Made by a program: the position numbers and the translations under genes. The notes under the pieces are model-generated. The model did not search any database. It was given only the letters and a program-made list of their open reading frames with translations, and was not told where the DNA came from. Shown here in pieces: positions 1-7,522 of a stretch of 13,856 bases of DNA. Every line of letters starts with the position of its first letter. Positions within the stretch are counted from its first letter, which is position 1. The stretch comes from Gemmatimonadota bacterium (GTDB taxonomy: Bacteria > Gemmatimonadota > Gemmatimonadetes > Gemmatimonadales > GWC2-71-9), in contig JANYAG010000198.1 in assembly GCA_025361465.1 (NCBI GenBank), positions 1 to 13,856 on the forward strand, read 5' to 3'.

Positions 1-9
1 CCCCGTATT

Positions 10-24
10 TCTTCCCAGGGAAGA
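10..24 (-). terminator. Weak hairpin just after the minus-strand glycosidase gene
   Basis: A 6-bp inverted repeat (TCTTCC / GGAAGA) with a 3-base loop begins 8 bases past the TAG stop of the minus-strand glycosidase. It has no T-rich run after it, so it may be a weak terminator or chance. The window edge prevents looking further downstream. Confidence 0.25.
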
Positions 25-32
25 TCGGTTCC

Positions 33-1703
33 CTAGCCTTCTGCATTCCCCCACAGGAAGGTGTGTTCCGTGCCGCCCAACCTCCAGCGCGAGGGCCACG
101 TCGTCTGCATCCAGTCGATCGGTTCAGCGAGCGGTTGCGGCGTCGCGGCCAGGGCCAGCGCGGCTCGCAGGGCGGGGTACTGTTCGGCGCCCACGGCATC
201 ACTCGCCAGGGAGACGAACAGCGGCGTGCCACTGCGGGCCACCAGGTCGAGCCACTGTCGGTTGAGCTGCCACGGCACGCCGGCGGTGATGCTGGCGCAA
301 TCGGCATCGGCAGCATAGAAGGCTCCGTGCTGCGCAATGCGAAACGCAATCGTGTTGACGCCCATCCTCCGCGTGCGTGACCAGTCCGGTCCGCCGACAT
401 CATCACCAGTCCGGCACAGCTCGAAGACCCCAGCCGATAGATGGCTCAGCGTGTCGCAGCCGATGACGAGCGCGTCGCCCGCGCCGACGCGAATGTCCTG
501 ATACATGGTGTTGATGACTTCTGCCGTCGTGCGCTTCGGCCCCTCGGCGAAGGTCCAGCCGTCGCTGGTGAGTGCTGACCCCATCGAGTACCCCCAGCGG
601 CCGAGGATGTCCCAGGTGGAGTAGTCATGCTTGATCAGTTCCATCCCCCAGCTGCGGAGACGCGCCATGTCCGCGGTGATCTTATCGCGGACCGCGGCCA
701 CGGTCGGGTCGAGCGCCTTGCGGTCGCGCGACAGCCGCCAGCTATCGGGCACGGTCACCGCTGCCTCGAGTGGACGAATCCAGGCTCCCATCCGGCCGCC
801 GATCTGCCGGACCTTCGCCACCAGCCCGGGAAGATCCGGGAAGTTCTCGTTGCCCCGATCCCAATCGCCGGCACCTACCCTGCTCGCGCCGCGCCCGGGC
901 TGCCAGCCGTCGTCGATCACCACGATCGGGCGGTTGGCGTCTGTCGGCGACAGGTCAACGACCCGCTGCGCATCGACGAGTGCGCTTGCCGCGCTGTTCT
1001 TGCCATACGCCCAGTACCAATCGTTGCTCCCATAGACCGGGTGCGTCGGGAGTCGGGGCGAGGTGCACATCTGCTGACAGAATGCGCGGGCGGCCGCGAA
1101 GGCCGATTCGCCATGCGTGCCCGCACGGCAGACCACATCGCAAACGCCGAGCGTGCGGTCGCCCAGCTGGAGCGGTACACCGCCGCTGCGGACATCGGCC
1201 CAGAGCGAAAGGCCGGCCGGGTCGGCCTGCCAGTAGCAGAACGCCGCCGCGCCAGTGCGCACCCCGAAGCCGTCGGTGCGATCGCCATCGAAGGCCAACA
1301 GGTACCATGGCATCACACGGTCTGGGACGAATCCGCGCCACTCGAGCTCGCCATAGCCCCGCTCCCACGCATCGCCGAGGATGAGCCGGATGCGATTCAT
1401 GGGCTCGCGCCAGCGGAGGCCCACCCGAATGATCGCCACGGCCGGCGCCGACAACTCGACGCGCAGGGCGCCCGGCACCCTGACCAGTCGCAGAGTGATT
1501 CCATGACCTTCCCAACGCTCCGTCCCGGCGCGGCTGAGCTGGAGATTCCCCGCGGCGGTCCGGACGGTGACCGCGTCGGGGCCGCGGGCCAGGTCGAGGA
1601 AGGTCGGTGGGGTGTCGGCATCGTGGAGCGGCGGGGCGGCGGGAAGCGTCGAGGCGAGGAGCGAGCCGGCGCTCACCTGCAGGAAGTCGCGGCGGGTGGT
1701 CAT
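33..1703 (-). CDS. Tat-exported glycoside hydrolase, GH36/melibiase-like (probable alpha-galactosidase family)
   Basis: Predicted exported retaining glycosidase with a (beta/alpha)8 catalytic barrel, probably releasing terminal sugars such as alpha-galactose from oligosaccharides; the substrate cannot be fixed from sequence. The 556-residue product opens with a twin-arginine signal (R4-R5-D-F-L followed by a short hydrophobic stretch to about residue 25), so it should be exported folded. Next comes a beta-rich N-terminal domain (about 30-215), then the barrel. Barrel marks are V-I-D-D-G-W with D264/D265, I-K-H-D with D360 as predicted nucleophile, and C-R-T-G-D-D (R431 to D435) holding the predicted acid/base. 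Little follows the barrel, so the C-terminal beta-sandwich is short or absent. I chose the ATG at 1703 because it puts the RR motif at the very N-terminus, as is usual. An ATG at 1739 with an AAGGGAG upstream and a GTG at 1757 are in frame and possible. It is divergent from a second, larger GH36/27-like gene. Confidence 0.85.
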   Translation of the reverse strand: MTTRRDFLQVSAGSLLASTLPAAPPLHDADTPPTFLDLARGPDAVTVRTAAGNLQLSRAGTERWEGHGITLRLVRVPGALRVELSAPAVAIIRVGLRWREPMNRIRLILGDAWERGYGELEWRGFVPDRVMPWYLLAFDGDRTDGFGVRTGAAAFCYWQADPAGLSLWADVRSGGVPLQLGDRTLGVCDVVCRAGTHGESAFAAARAFCQQMCTSPRLPTHPVYGSNDWYWAYGKNSAASALVDAQRVVDLSPTDANRPIVVIDDGWQPGRGASRVGAGDWDRGNENFPDLPGLVAKVRQIGGRMGAWIRPLEAAVTVPDSWRLSRDRKALDPTVAAVRDKITADMARLRSWGMELIKHDYSTWDILGRWGYSMGSALTSDGWTFAEGPKRTTAEVINTMYQDIRVGAGDALVIGCDTLSHLSAGVFELCRTGDDVGGPDWSRTRRMGVNTIAFRIAQHGAFYAADADCASITAGVPWQLNRQWLDLVARSGTPLFVSLASDAVGAEQYPALRAALALAATPQPLAEPIDWMQTTWPSRWRLGGTEHTFLWGNAEG

Positions 1704-1783
1704 GGTGTGAATATGCAGCGAGGATCGGCTCGCGGCCATGCCGCTCCCTTGCTGCACCGCCCCCCGTCCATCAATACTCTACC
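1704..1783. promoter_or_regulatory. Divergent intergenic region between the two glycosidase genes
   Basis: Only 80 bases separate the two chosen start codons, so both promoters must lie here or run into the opposite coding sequence. A TAGAGT (-10-like, minus strand) lies at 1776-1781, but no convincing -35 accompanies it. No clear Shine-Dalgarno precedes the plus-strand ATG at 1784. If the minus-strand gene really starts at 1739 or 1757, the gap shrinks to 44 or 26 bases. Shared control of the pair is plausible but inferred from layout only. Confidence 0.35.
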
Positions 1784-3889
1784 ATGCCGCACCCATGCCG
1801 TCTCGCCACCTTGCTGCTCCTCTCCGCCGGTTCCCTGCCCGCCCAGCGTGCCCGGACCGCGGTGCCGCCCAATCTCCCCGCGACGGTGCTGCTGCACGGC
1901 ACGGAAGTGGAACTGCGGTACCAGGGGCGTTCCATCTTCACCGGCCAGGTGGTCTCGACCGGGGCTGCGCCGCGACTCCGCACGCTGGTCGACTCCTCCG
2001 GCGGGAAGATCACGCAAATTGTGTCATGGGTGGCGAACGGTCGCCTGACCCTGCGCGGCACGATCCACGCCACGCCAGATGCCTTCGCCGTCGACGCCGA
2101 TCCGCGCGAAGATGCCCTGCCGATCGTGCGGCACAGCGTCGGACCATCCTACAATCGGTTGAATCGCGCGGTCTATGCCCGCAGCAGCGACTGGCTGCTC
2201 TCATTCGACTTGCCGTCGACCGCCCTGGTGACCCCGGTGGTGAACGGTGACTCGGCGGCGTTCGGGATTGAGGCGACTGGCGGCGAGGTGACACTGCGAT
2301 TCCGCCCCCGCTACTACCAGAAGCATCGCGGACTCTCTCACTACCAGCCATGGACGTATGCACCGTGGTCTCGTTCGGCCGCCGGCTGGACCTCCTGGTT
2401 TGCCTATCGAGACCAGGTGACCGAAGCCGACGTGCATTCGGCCGTGGACGCGATCGCCGAGCGCCTCGCGCCGTTCGGCTACGAGTACGTCCAGATCGAT
2501 GACGGCTTCCAGCAGCTGCCGATCGGCGTCCCCGCACACTGGCTCAATACCAACGAGAAGTTTCCGGCCGGCCTCAAGGGGATGCACGACTACATCACCT
2601 CGCACAGCCTGCAGGCCGGTCTCTGGACCAACGTGTCATTCGCCGATGCGGTGTGGGCGGCCGCCCATCCGCAGTATTTCGTGCGGACACCGGATGGCAA
2701 GCCGGCCATGGGAAACTGGGTGGGGTTCGTCATGGATGGGGCAAATCCAGCCACAATGCAGGACCTCGTCCTGCCGGTCTACCGCGCGCTGAAGGCGCAG
2801 GGCTGGAGCTACTTCAAGATCGACGCGCTGCGTCACCTGCGCTACGAGGGGTACAACAGTCACGCGGAGTTCTACGCCAGCCAGGGGAAGGATCGCGTCG
2901 GGATCTATCGCGACTTCGTCCAGCAGATTCGCGACGTGATCGGACGTGATGCCTTTCTCCTGGCGTCGTGGGGACCGCGACCGGAGCTCGTCGGCCTCAT
3001 CGATGCCACCCGGCTGGGCGACGATGGCTTCGGCTACGGCGGCTTCGCCCAGTTCAACTCGTTCAACAACGTCGTCTGGCGCAACGATCCCGATCACATC
3101 GAGATCGCGCGCGCCGACGGCTTCCGCTCGGCCACCCTCACCTCGCTCACCGGCTCGCTGCTGATGCTGACCGATCGACCCGAGGTGTATCGCAGCGACC
3201 GGGTCGAGGCCGCGCGCCGCACGGCCCCGGTCCTCTTCACGCTGCCGGGGCAGGTGTATGACCTTGATCCCACCCGCAGCAGCCGACTCGAGATGGTGAA
3301 CACCGAAGTCAGCGGCTCGGGACCGCGGCCGTTTGAGGCCGACCAGCGTCTGCAGCAGACCCTCTATCAACTGGACATCGCGCGGCCCTTCGAGCGGTGG
3401 ACGGTGCTGGCGCGGACCGAAGGGGCGCCAGCCACGCTCCGGATGCCCGACCTTGGCCTCGCAGTCGGCACGACCTACCTGGCGTTCGATTTCTGGGCGA
3501 AGCGCTTCCTCGGCGCCTTCCGCGACTCGTTGGTCACTGGCGCGATCGACCCGGTGTACCAGGTGCAGGTGCTCTGCCTGCGGGAGCAGCAGGCGCATCC
3601 CCAGCTGCTGGCAACCAACCGACATGTGAGTTGTGGCGGGGTAGAGCTCGAGCGCGTGAACTGGAGCGGCGACGTGCTATCAGGGACAAGTCGCGTCGTG
3701 CGGGGCGATGACTACGAGCTGTACCTCACCGAGCCTGAGGGTTGGGTGGTCGGCTCGGTCGACGCCGTGAACGCGCAGCCGGGTCTCGGCCCCCTGCGTG
3801 ACCACATGCGGCGCATCACGATTCGGGGTGCGACGGCGGGGCTGGTTTCCTGGAGCGTGCGGTATCGGCGGGGGGCGGGGTCGCCCTGA
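1784..3889 (+). CDS. Secreted GH36/GH27-like alpha-glycosidase (probable alpha-galactosidase family)
   Basis: Predicted secreted retaining glycosidase of 701 residues. The N-terminus has a Sec-type signal (hydrophobic core A-T-L-L-L-L-S-A-G, likely cleavage near P-A-Q, about residue 20). An N-terminal beta-rich domain follows (about 30-195), then the barrel (about 200-500). Barrel motifs are V-Q-I-D-D-G-F with D239/D240, Y-F-K-I-D-A-L-R-H with D347 as predicted nucleophile, and T-R-L-G-D-D-G (R410 to D414) carrying the predicted acid/base. A long beta-rich C-terminal region (about 520-701) is present here and missing in the divergent neighbour, so the two are not simple duplicates. The reading frame is open upstream to 1607, but those residues are R/G/P-rich and the signal peptide begins at the ATG at 1784, which fixes the start. 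Family assignment is firm in fold and catalytic layout; the exact sugar specificity is unknown. Raffinose-type oligosaccharides or galactosylated polymers are reasonable candidates. Confidence 0.87.
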   Translation: MPHPCRLATLLLLSAGSLPAQRARTAVPPNLPATVLLHGTEVELRYQGRSIFTGQVVSTGAAPRLRTLVDSSGGKITQIVSWVANGRLTLRGTIHATPDAFAVDADPREDALPIVRHSVGPSYNRLNRAVYARSSDWLLSFDLPSTALVTPVVNGDSAAFGIEATGGEVTLRFRPRYYQKHRGLSHYQPWTYAPWSRSAAGWTSWFAYRDQVTEADVHSAVDAIAERLAPFGYEYVQIDDGFQQLPIGVPAHWLNTNEKFPAGLKGMHDYITSHSLQAGLWTNVSFADAVWAAAHPQYFVRTPDGKPAMGNWVGFVMDGANPATMQDLVLPVYRALKAQGWSYFKIDALRHLRYEGYNSHAEFYASQGKDRVGIYRDFVQQIRDVIGRDAFLLASWGPRPELVGLIDATRLGDDGFGYGGFAQFNSFNNVVWRNDPDHIEIARADGFRSATLTSLTGSLLMLTDRPEVYRSDRVEAARRTAPVLFTLPGQVYDLDPTRSSRLEMVNTEVSGSGPRPFEADQRLQQTLYQLDIARPFERWTVLARTEGAPATLRMPDLGLAVGTTYLAFDFWAKRFLGAFRDSLVTGAIDPVYQVQVLCLREQQAHPQLLATNRHVSCGGVELERVNWSGDVLSGTSRVVRGDDYELYLTEPEGWVVGSVDAVNAQPGLGPLRDHMRRITIRGATAGLVSWSVRYRRGAGSP

Positions 3890-3895
3890 GGGTAG

Positions 3896-3915
3896 CGAAG
3901 GACGCGCGTCCTTCG
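3896..3915. terminator. Perfect 20-base palindrome between convergent genes, probable bidirectional terminator
   Basis: CGAAGGACGC followed directly by its exact reverse complement, 6 bases after the TGA of the plus-strand glycosidase and about 40 bases beyond the stop of the convergent acyl-CoA synthetase gene. As RNA it would fold with an 8-bp stem and a CGCG loop on either strand. No long T-run follows on either side, so it is either a hairpin-only terminator or a symmetric protein site; position favours a terminator. Confidence 0.6.
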
Positions 3916-3956
3916 GACTTCACAGTACGCCCGTGCCGTTCAACCACGCGTGATTG

Positions 3957-6104
3957 TCAGGTGGCGCCGGGCGACAAAGCCCGCAACCCTGCGACGGCAT
4001 TCTCCATTCTCTCGAAGACCGGCAGGCCAGCCTCAGCGAACGCCTGACGGTAGTCGTCGTAATCGCTGCCTGCATCCACCACGATACCGATCGCCTTGTG
4101 ATGTTGCCGGGCCAGGCCGGCCAGCGCCTGTGCGAAGGGCTGAGCGTCCGCTCCATTGGTGCGCAACCGGCCCGTGAACGGGACCAGCCCGACGATCACG
4201 ATGGGCGCCGCGCTGTCCATCAACGATTCGATCGACTTGAGGTAGCCGGCCTCGCTCGACATCGGCGTGAGATCGAGCGGCAGCCGGGCGGCCACGAGAT
4301 CCCCGAGGCCCTCGCCTTTCAAGGCTGATGCCAGATTCCCCGTCGCGCCCGCGGCGAGCGTGGCGGCCGGGAATGGGGCCGCGAGGAGGTCGCCCGCGCT
4401 GACGCTCTCGAACCCGGCATTGGTGACTACGGCAACCGGACCCGGCCGCAGTCCGGGATACGCGCCGAGCCACGAGAGCCCGGCGTCAAACGCGAGTTGC
4501 GTGGGGGCGATGCAGAAACCAGCTCGGCGCAATAGCGACGTTTCCAAGACCTGGTTTCCGGCGATGGCGCCGGTGTGGCTGGCTGCCGCCGCCTGGCCGA
4601 CGGCCGTACGTCCCCCACGGTAGAGCAGCACCGTGCGGCCCTGCGCGCGCAGCCGCCGACCCGCGCGGGCGGCCACCTTCAGTTGTCCCGGCTCGAAGCC
4701 TTCGACGTAGAGTCCCAGCACCCGGAATTCCGGCCGGTGTTCGAGGGCTTCCATGATATCGGGAATTGCTACGTCGATCTGGTTCCCCAGCGCGAGGGCC
4801 AGGCCGAGAGGAAGTTCCTGATTCTGCGATCGACGGCTCAGCAGATAGGCGCCGCTCTGACTGAGAAGCGCGACGGTGCCGCCCTTCGCTGATGGCGCGG
4901 CAATCTTTTCGACCGGGATGAAGGAGGTGTCCAGCGCGTGCGCGGGAACCCAATGACCGAGGAAGTTGGCGCCGACCAGCGCCGGGGTCCACTGCTTTCC
5001 GTTGCGCGCATTCTGCACTTCGGACTGCAGCTTCGCGCCCAGCCCATCGCGGTCAGCACCATCCCCAATTCCGCCCGCGACCAAGGCCACGACGCTCGCC
5101 CCGCCTCCCTGGGCCATCAGGCGCGAGACCGTCTCCACCGTCGCGGCGGCGGGAAGTGCCAGGATCAGGAGATCGACCGGATCGTCCTTCAATGCGCCGA
5201 CATCCGGCACGCAGGGAAGGCCGAGGAACTCCGCCTGACCCGGCTTGATCAGCAGCAAGCCGCCGTGCAGGGCGCTCGAGCGGCGCAGGTTGCCGAGGAT
5301 CGTTCGGCCGACACCACCTTCCGTCGAGGAGACTCCGGCCAGCGCGACGCGGCGCGGCTCCAGGAGCGCGGTCAGGAATCCGGACGGCGGCGGCCGTCGG
5401 CGTTGCGGCGGAGTGCCTCGTCGGGCCACGCCGTCGAGCGGGCGCAGCTGGCCGGTTGGGTCGAGCGCCACCGGATTCATCTCGACCAGGTCGAGACCCG
5501 CCTCGTCCGCCATCTCATGCAGCCGCCAGAGCGATTCCAGAAAACCGCGCAGGGTGGCTTCCGTGGTCAGTGCTGCGGTGCCCCGGAGTGCGCCGAGCCA
5601 GATCCGCCCGAGGAGGTGTTGCCGCAACTCCTGGAATGCTGTGTCCACGCTGACGAAGTCCATCGGCCAGCACAGCGGTGGCACCGGCTCGGCAATCGCC
5701 TCGGCCTGCAGTCCGCCGAATCCGAAGAGCAGTGTCCAGCCCCCTTCCCCGTGGGTGAGGGAGACGAACGCCTCCGTCGGCAGCCCCTCGCTCCGGGCGA
5801 TGGCGATGCGTTCGCAGACCAGCGCGCCGCTCCATTCGAATCCATCGAGTTCGATGCGCGCCTGCATCTCGCGTGCGGCATCGTGCAACTGCGGCGGATC
5901 GTTGGGAAGGAAGCGCACCGCGCCGTGGTCGGACTTGTGGAGCAAGCCAACGCCCTGTCCCTTCAGGACAATCGGTTGGCCAGATTCGAAAGCGAGCGTC
6001 GTGCCGAGCATTCCATGGCGCGGAGGATTGATCCCCGCCTTCCTCAACAAGCCATAGACATCCGGCTCGGAGAGAAAGGCGGGCACCGCGTCATGGAGTG
6101 TCAA
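3957..6104 (-). CDS. NDP-forming acyl-CoA synthetase (ACD family), beta-alpha fusion
   Basis: Predicted cytoplasmic acyl-CoA synthetase that turns acyl-CoA + ADP + Pi into free acid + ATP + CoA (reversible), giving ATP by substrate-level phosphorylation. The 715-residue chain starts with an ATP-grasp (beta-type) half (about 8-228) holding the H-K-S-D-x-G motif with H56 and a V-E-M-N-P near its end. A proline/arginine-rich linker (about 229-242) leads to a Rossmann CoA-binding domain (about 243-365) and two flavodoxin-like ligase domains (about 385-715). The catalytic histidine that is phosphorylated in the family is H510 in A-S-H-T-G-A-I-A-G. The order is beta then alpha, the reverse of the commoner fusion. 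The start is a TTG whose bases overlap the TGA of the upstream gene (TTGA, 6104-6101) with no good Shine-Dalgarno, implying translational coupling. It is the last gene of the oxidoreductase operon, so its substrate is likely the acyl-CoA made by that enzyme, such as isobutyryl-CoA or isovaleryl-CoA. Substrate is inferred from context. Confidence 0.88.
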   Translation of the reverse strand: MTLHDAVPAFLSEPDVYGLLRKAGINPPRHGMLGTTLAFESGQPIVLKGQGVGLLHKSDHGAVRFLPNDPPQLHDAAREMQARIELDGFEWSGALVCERIAIARSEGLPTEAFVSLTHGEGGWTLLFGFGGLQAEAIAEPVPPLCWPMDFVSVDTAFQELRQHLLGRIWLGALRGTAALTTEATLRGFLESLWRLHEMADEAGLDLVEMNPVALDPTGQLRPLDGVARRGTPPQRRRPPPSGFLTALLEPRRVALAGVSSTEGGVGRTILGNLRRSSALHGGLLLIKPGQAEFLGLPCVPDVGALKDDPVDLLILALPAAATVETVSRLMAQGGGASVVALVAGGIGDGADRDGLGAKLQSEVQNARNGKQWTPALVGANFLGHWVPAHALDTSFIPVEKIAAPSAKGGTVALLSQSGAYLLSRRSQNQELPLGLALALGNQIDVAIPDIMEALEHRPEFRVLGLYVEGFEPGQLKVAARAGRRLRAQGRTVLLYRGGRTAVGQAAAASHTGAIAGNQVLETSLLRRAGFCIAPTQLAFDAGLSWLGAYPGLRPGPVAVVTNAGFESVSAGDLLAAPFPAATLAAGATGNLASALKGEGLGDLVAARLPLDLTPMSSEAGYLKSIESLMDSAAPIVIVGLVPFTGRLRTNGADAQPFAQALAGLARQHHKAIGIVVDAGSDYDDYRQAFAEAGLPVFERMENAVAGLRALSPGAT

Positions 6105-7522
6105 ACAGGCACTTCGGCGGTATGGCGCATGCCCGCGGCGAACGCAGCTTCGTTGACGGGCAGCAGGGCAGGCTTGTCCTTGAGCACCATCTTCATCGTC
6201 GCGAGGAAGGTCTCGGGCGGGAAGAGACCTGTGGCCGCCTGAAGGGCACCGAGGGCCACGATGTTTTTCACCATCGGGCGCTCCAGCCCACGGGCGATCG
6301 CCGTGAACGGCGCCCCAATCACGCGGCGTCCCGCCGGCATCGGCGGCAGATCATCGATGATGGTGGAATCGTAGAGGATCAGGCCGCCTTCCCGCACGTT
6401 GGGTGCGAACTTGACGAGGCTGGGCGCATTGAATGCGATCAGGACGTGCGGATGTGGCGCGGCCGGATTCAGCACTTCGGTTTCAGCCAGGTGCACGTCG
6501 GCATACGACGTCCCGCCACGGCTCTCCGGCCCATAGGACGGAATGTGCGTGGCGTCGAATCCTTCGTCGATGCCAGCACGGGCCAAGAGCAGCGCGGCGG
6601 TCTGTGCGCCGTCACCGCCCGCCCCGGCGAGCTTGAAGGAGATGTCCTTGCCGCCCAGGTGCGTGGGGAAGCCCGTCGCGAACCGCGGCACCGCCTCGTG
6701 GTCCGCCCCGATCATGCCCAGCAGCTTCTCCGGTTCGAACGACGGGGCTTTGCGGTCCCACCACGGCTCCACGGTCAGGTCCTTCTTGACGCCGAGCGGG
6801 TAGATCGACTCCATGTGGTCCTTGACCCAGGCCTCGGTCTCTTCCGGCGTCATCTTCAGGTGGGTCGGGCATTCGGCCAGGATCTCGATGAAGGCGTAGC
6901 CGCGCCCTTCCGTCTGGAGCCGAATGGCCTTTTCGATGGCCTTGCGCGCCCGGGTGCGCTGCTTCGGATTGAAGAGCGCGACGCGCTCGACATACACCGG
7001 CCCATCCAGCTGGGCGATCAGCTCGGCCATCCGCAGTGGCTGGCCCATCATCTGGGTGCGGCCATCCGGCGACGTGGTGGTCTTCTGCCCCATGAGGGAT
7101 GTTGGCGCCAGTTGGCCGCCCGTCATCCCGTAGATCGCGTTGTTGATGAAGATGATCGTCAGCGGCAGCCCCATCTGCGCCGTCGAGATGGTCTCCGCCA
7201 GGCCGATCGACGCCAGGTCGCCATCGCCCTGATAGCAGATCACGATGCTGTCCGGATTGGCGAGCTTGTGCCCGATGGCGACGGCCGGTGCCCGGCCATG
7301 CGCGGCCTGGCTGTTGCCGACATCGAAGTAGTAGTAGGCGAAGACTGAACACCCGACCGGGCTGATGAGCACGGTGCGGTCCTGGATGCCGAGGGCTTCG
7401 ATCGACTCCGCCAGGTCCCGGTGGACGATGCCGTGTCCGCAGCCGGGGCAGTAGTGCGTCGAATGGCCCTTGAGCCCCACGCCCTTCTCATGGCGCGCGA
7501 ATCGATCGTAGAAGACGCTCAC
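6101..7522 (-). CDS. 2-oxoacid:ferredoxin oxidoreductase, fused beta (TPP-binding) and gamma subunits, Vor-like
   Basis: Second half of a 2-oxoacid:ferredoxin oxidoreductase, which oxidatively decarboxylates a 2-oxoacid with CoA to acyl-CoA, CO2 and reduced ferredoxin. Residues about 15-245 form the TPP-binding beta part: C-P-G-C (C25, C28), C58 and C218 are the expected four ligands of a [4Fe-4S] cluster, and G-D-G-D (99-102) with N-N-A-x-Y-G-M-T-G-G-Q (127-137) is the TPP/Mg site. Residues about 293-473 are the gamma domain, starting F-K-L-A-G-A-G-G-D-G and including S-Y-G-P-E-S-R-G-G. The beta part, including the Y-P-L-G-V-K-K-D stretch (241-248), looks most like 2-oxoisovalerate (branched-chain) enzymes rather than pyruvate enzymes; this is from memory of the families. 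The start is a GTG with a strong AAGGGAGGT about 5 bases upstream, overlapping the TGA of the previous gene as GTGA. It needs the upstream ferredoxin-alpha protein as partner. Confidence 0.9.
   Translation of the reverse strand: MSVFYDRFARHEKGVGLKGHSTHYCPGCGHGIVHRDLAESIEALGIQDRTVLISPVGCSVFAYYYFDVGNSQAAHGRAPAVAIGHKLANPDSIVICYQGDGDLASIGLAETISTAQMGLPLTIIFINNAIYGMTGGQLAPTSLMGQKTTTSPDGRTQMMGQPLRMAELIAQLDGPVYVERVALFNPKQRTRARKAIEKAIRLQTEGRGYAFIEILAECPTHLKMTPEETEAWVKDHMESIYPLGVKKDLTVEPWWDRKAPSFEPEKLLGMIGADHEAVPRFATGFPTHLGGKDISFKLAGAGGDGAQTAALLLARAGIDEGFDATHIPSYGPESRGGTSYADVHLAETEVLNPAAPHPHVLIAFNAPSLVKFAPNVREGGLILYDSTIIDDLPPMPAGRRVIGAPFTAIARGLERPMVKNIVALGALQAATGLFPPETFLATMKMVLKDKPALLPVNEAAFAAGMRHTAEVPV

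Noticed and set aside
627..2048. Long plus-strand open frame (473 codons) antisense to the Tat-exported glycosidase
   Set aside because: It lies opposite a gene with clear catalytic motifs, is rich in R/P/A/H without any domain, and runs into the start of the next gene. Long antisense frames are expected at this GC content.
2636..3625. 329-codon minus-strand frame inside the plus-strand glycosidase
   Set aside because: Shadow of a gene with clear catalytic residues; no start signal or domain.
4938..6242. 434-codon plus-strand frame antisense to the acyl-CoA synthetase
   Set aside because: It spans the junction of two well-supported minus-strand genes and has no recognisable domain; it is a GC-driven shadow.
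6098..7348. 416-codon plus-strand frame antisense to the beta-gamma oxidoreductase gene
   Set aside because: The opposite strand has intact TPP and cysteine motifs; the translation here is low-complexity with no domain.
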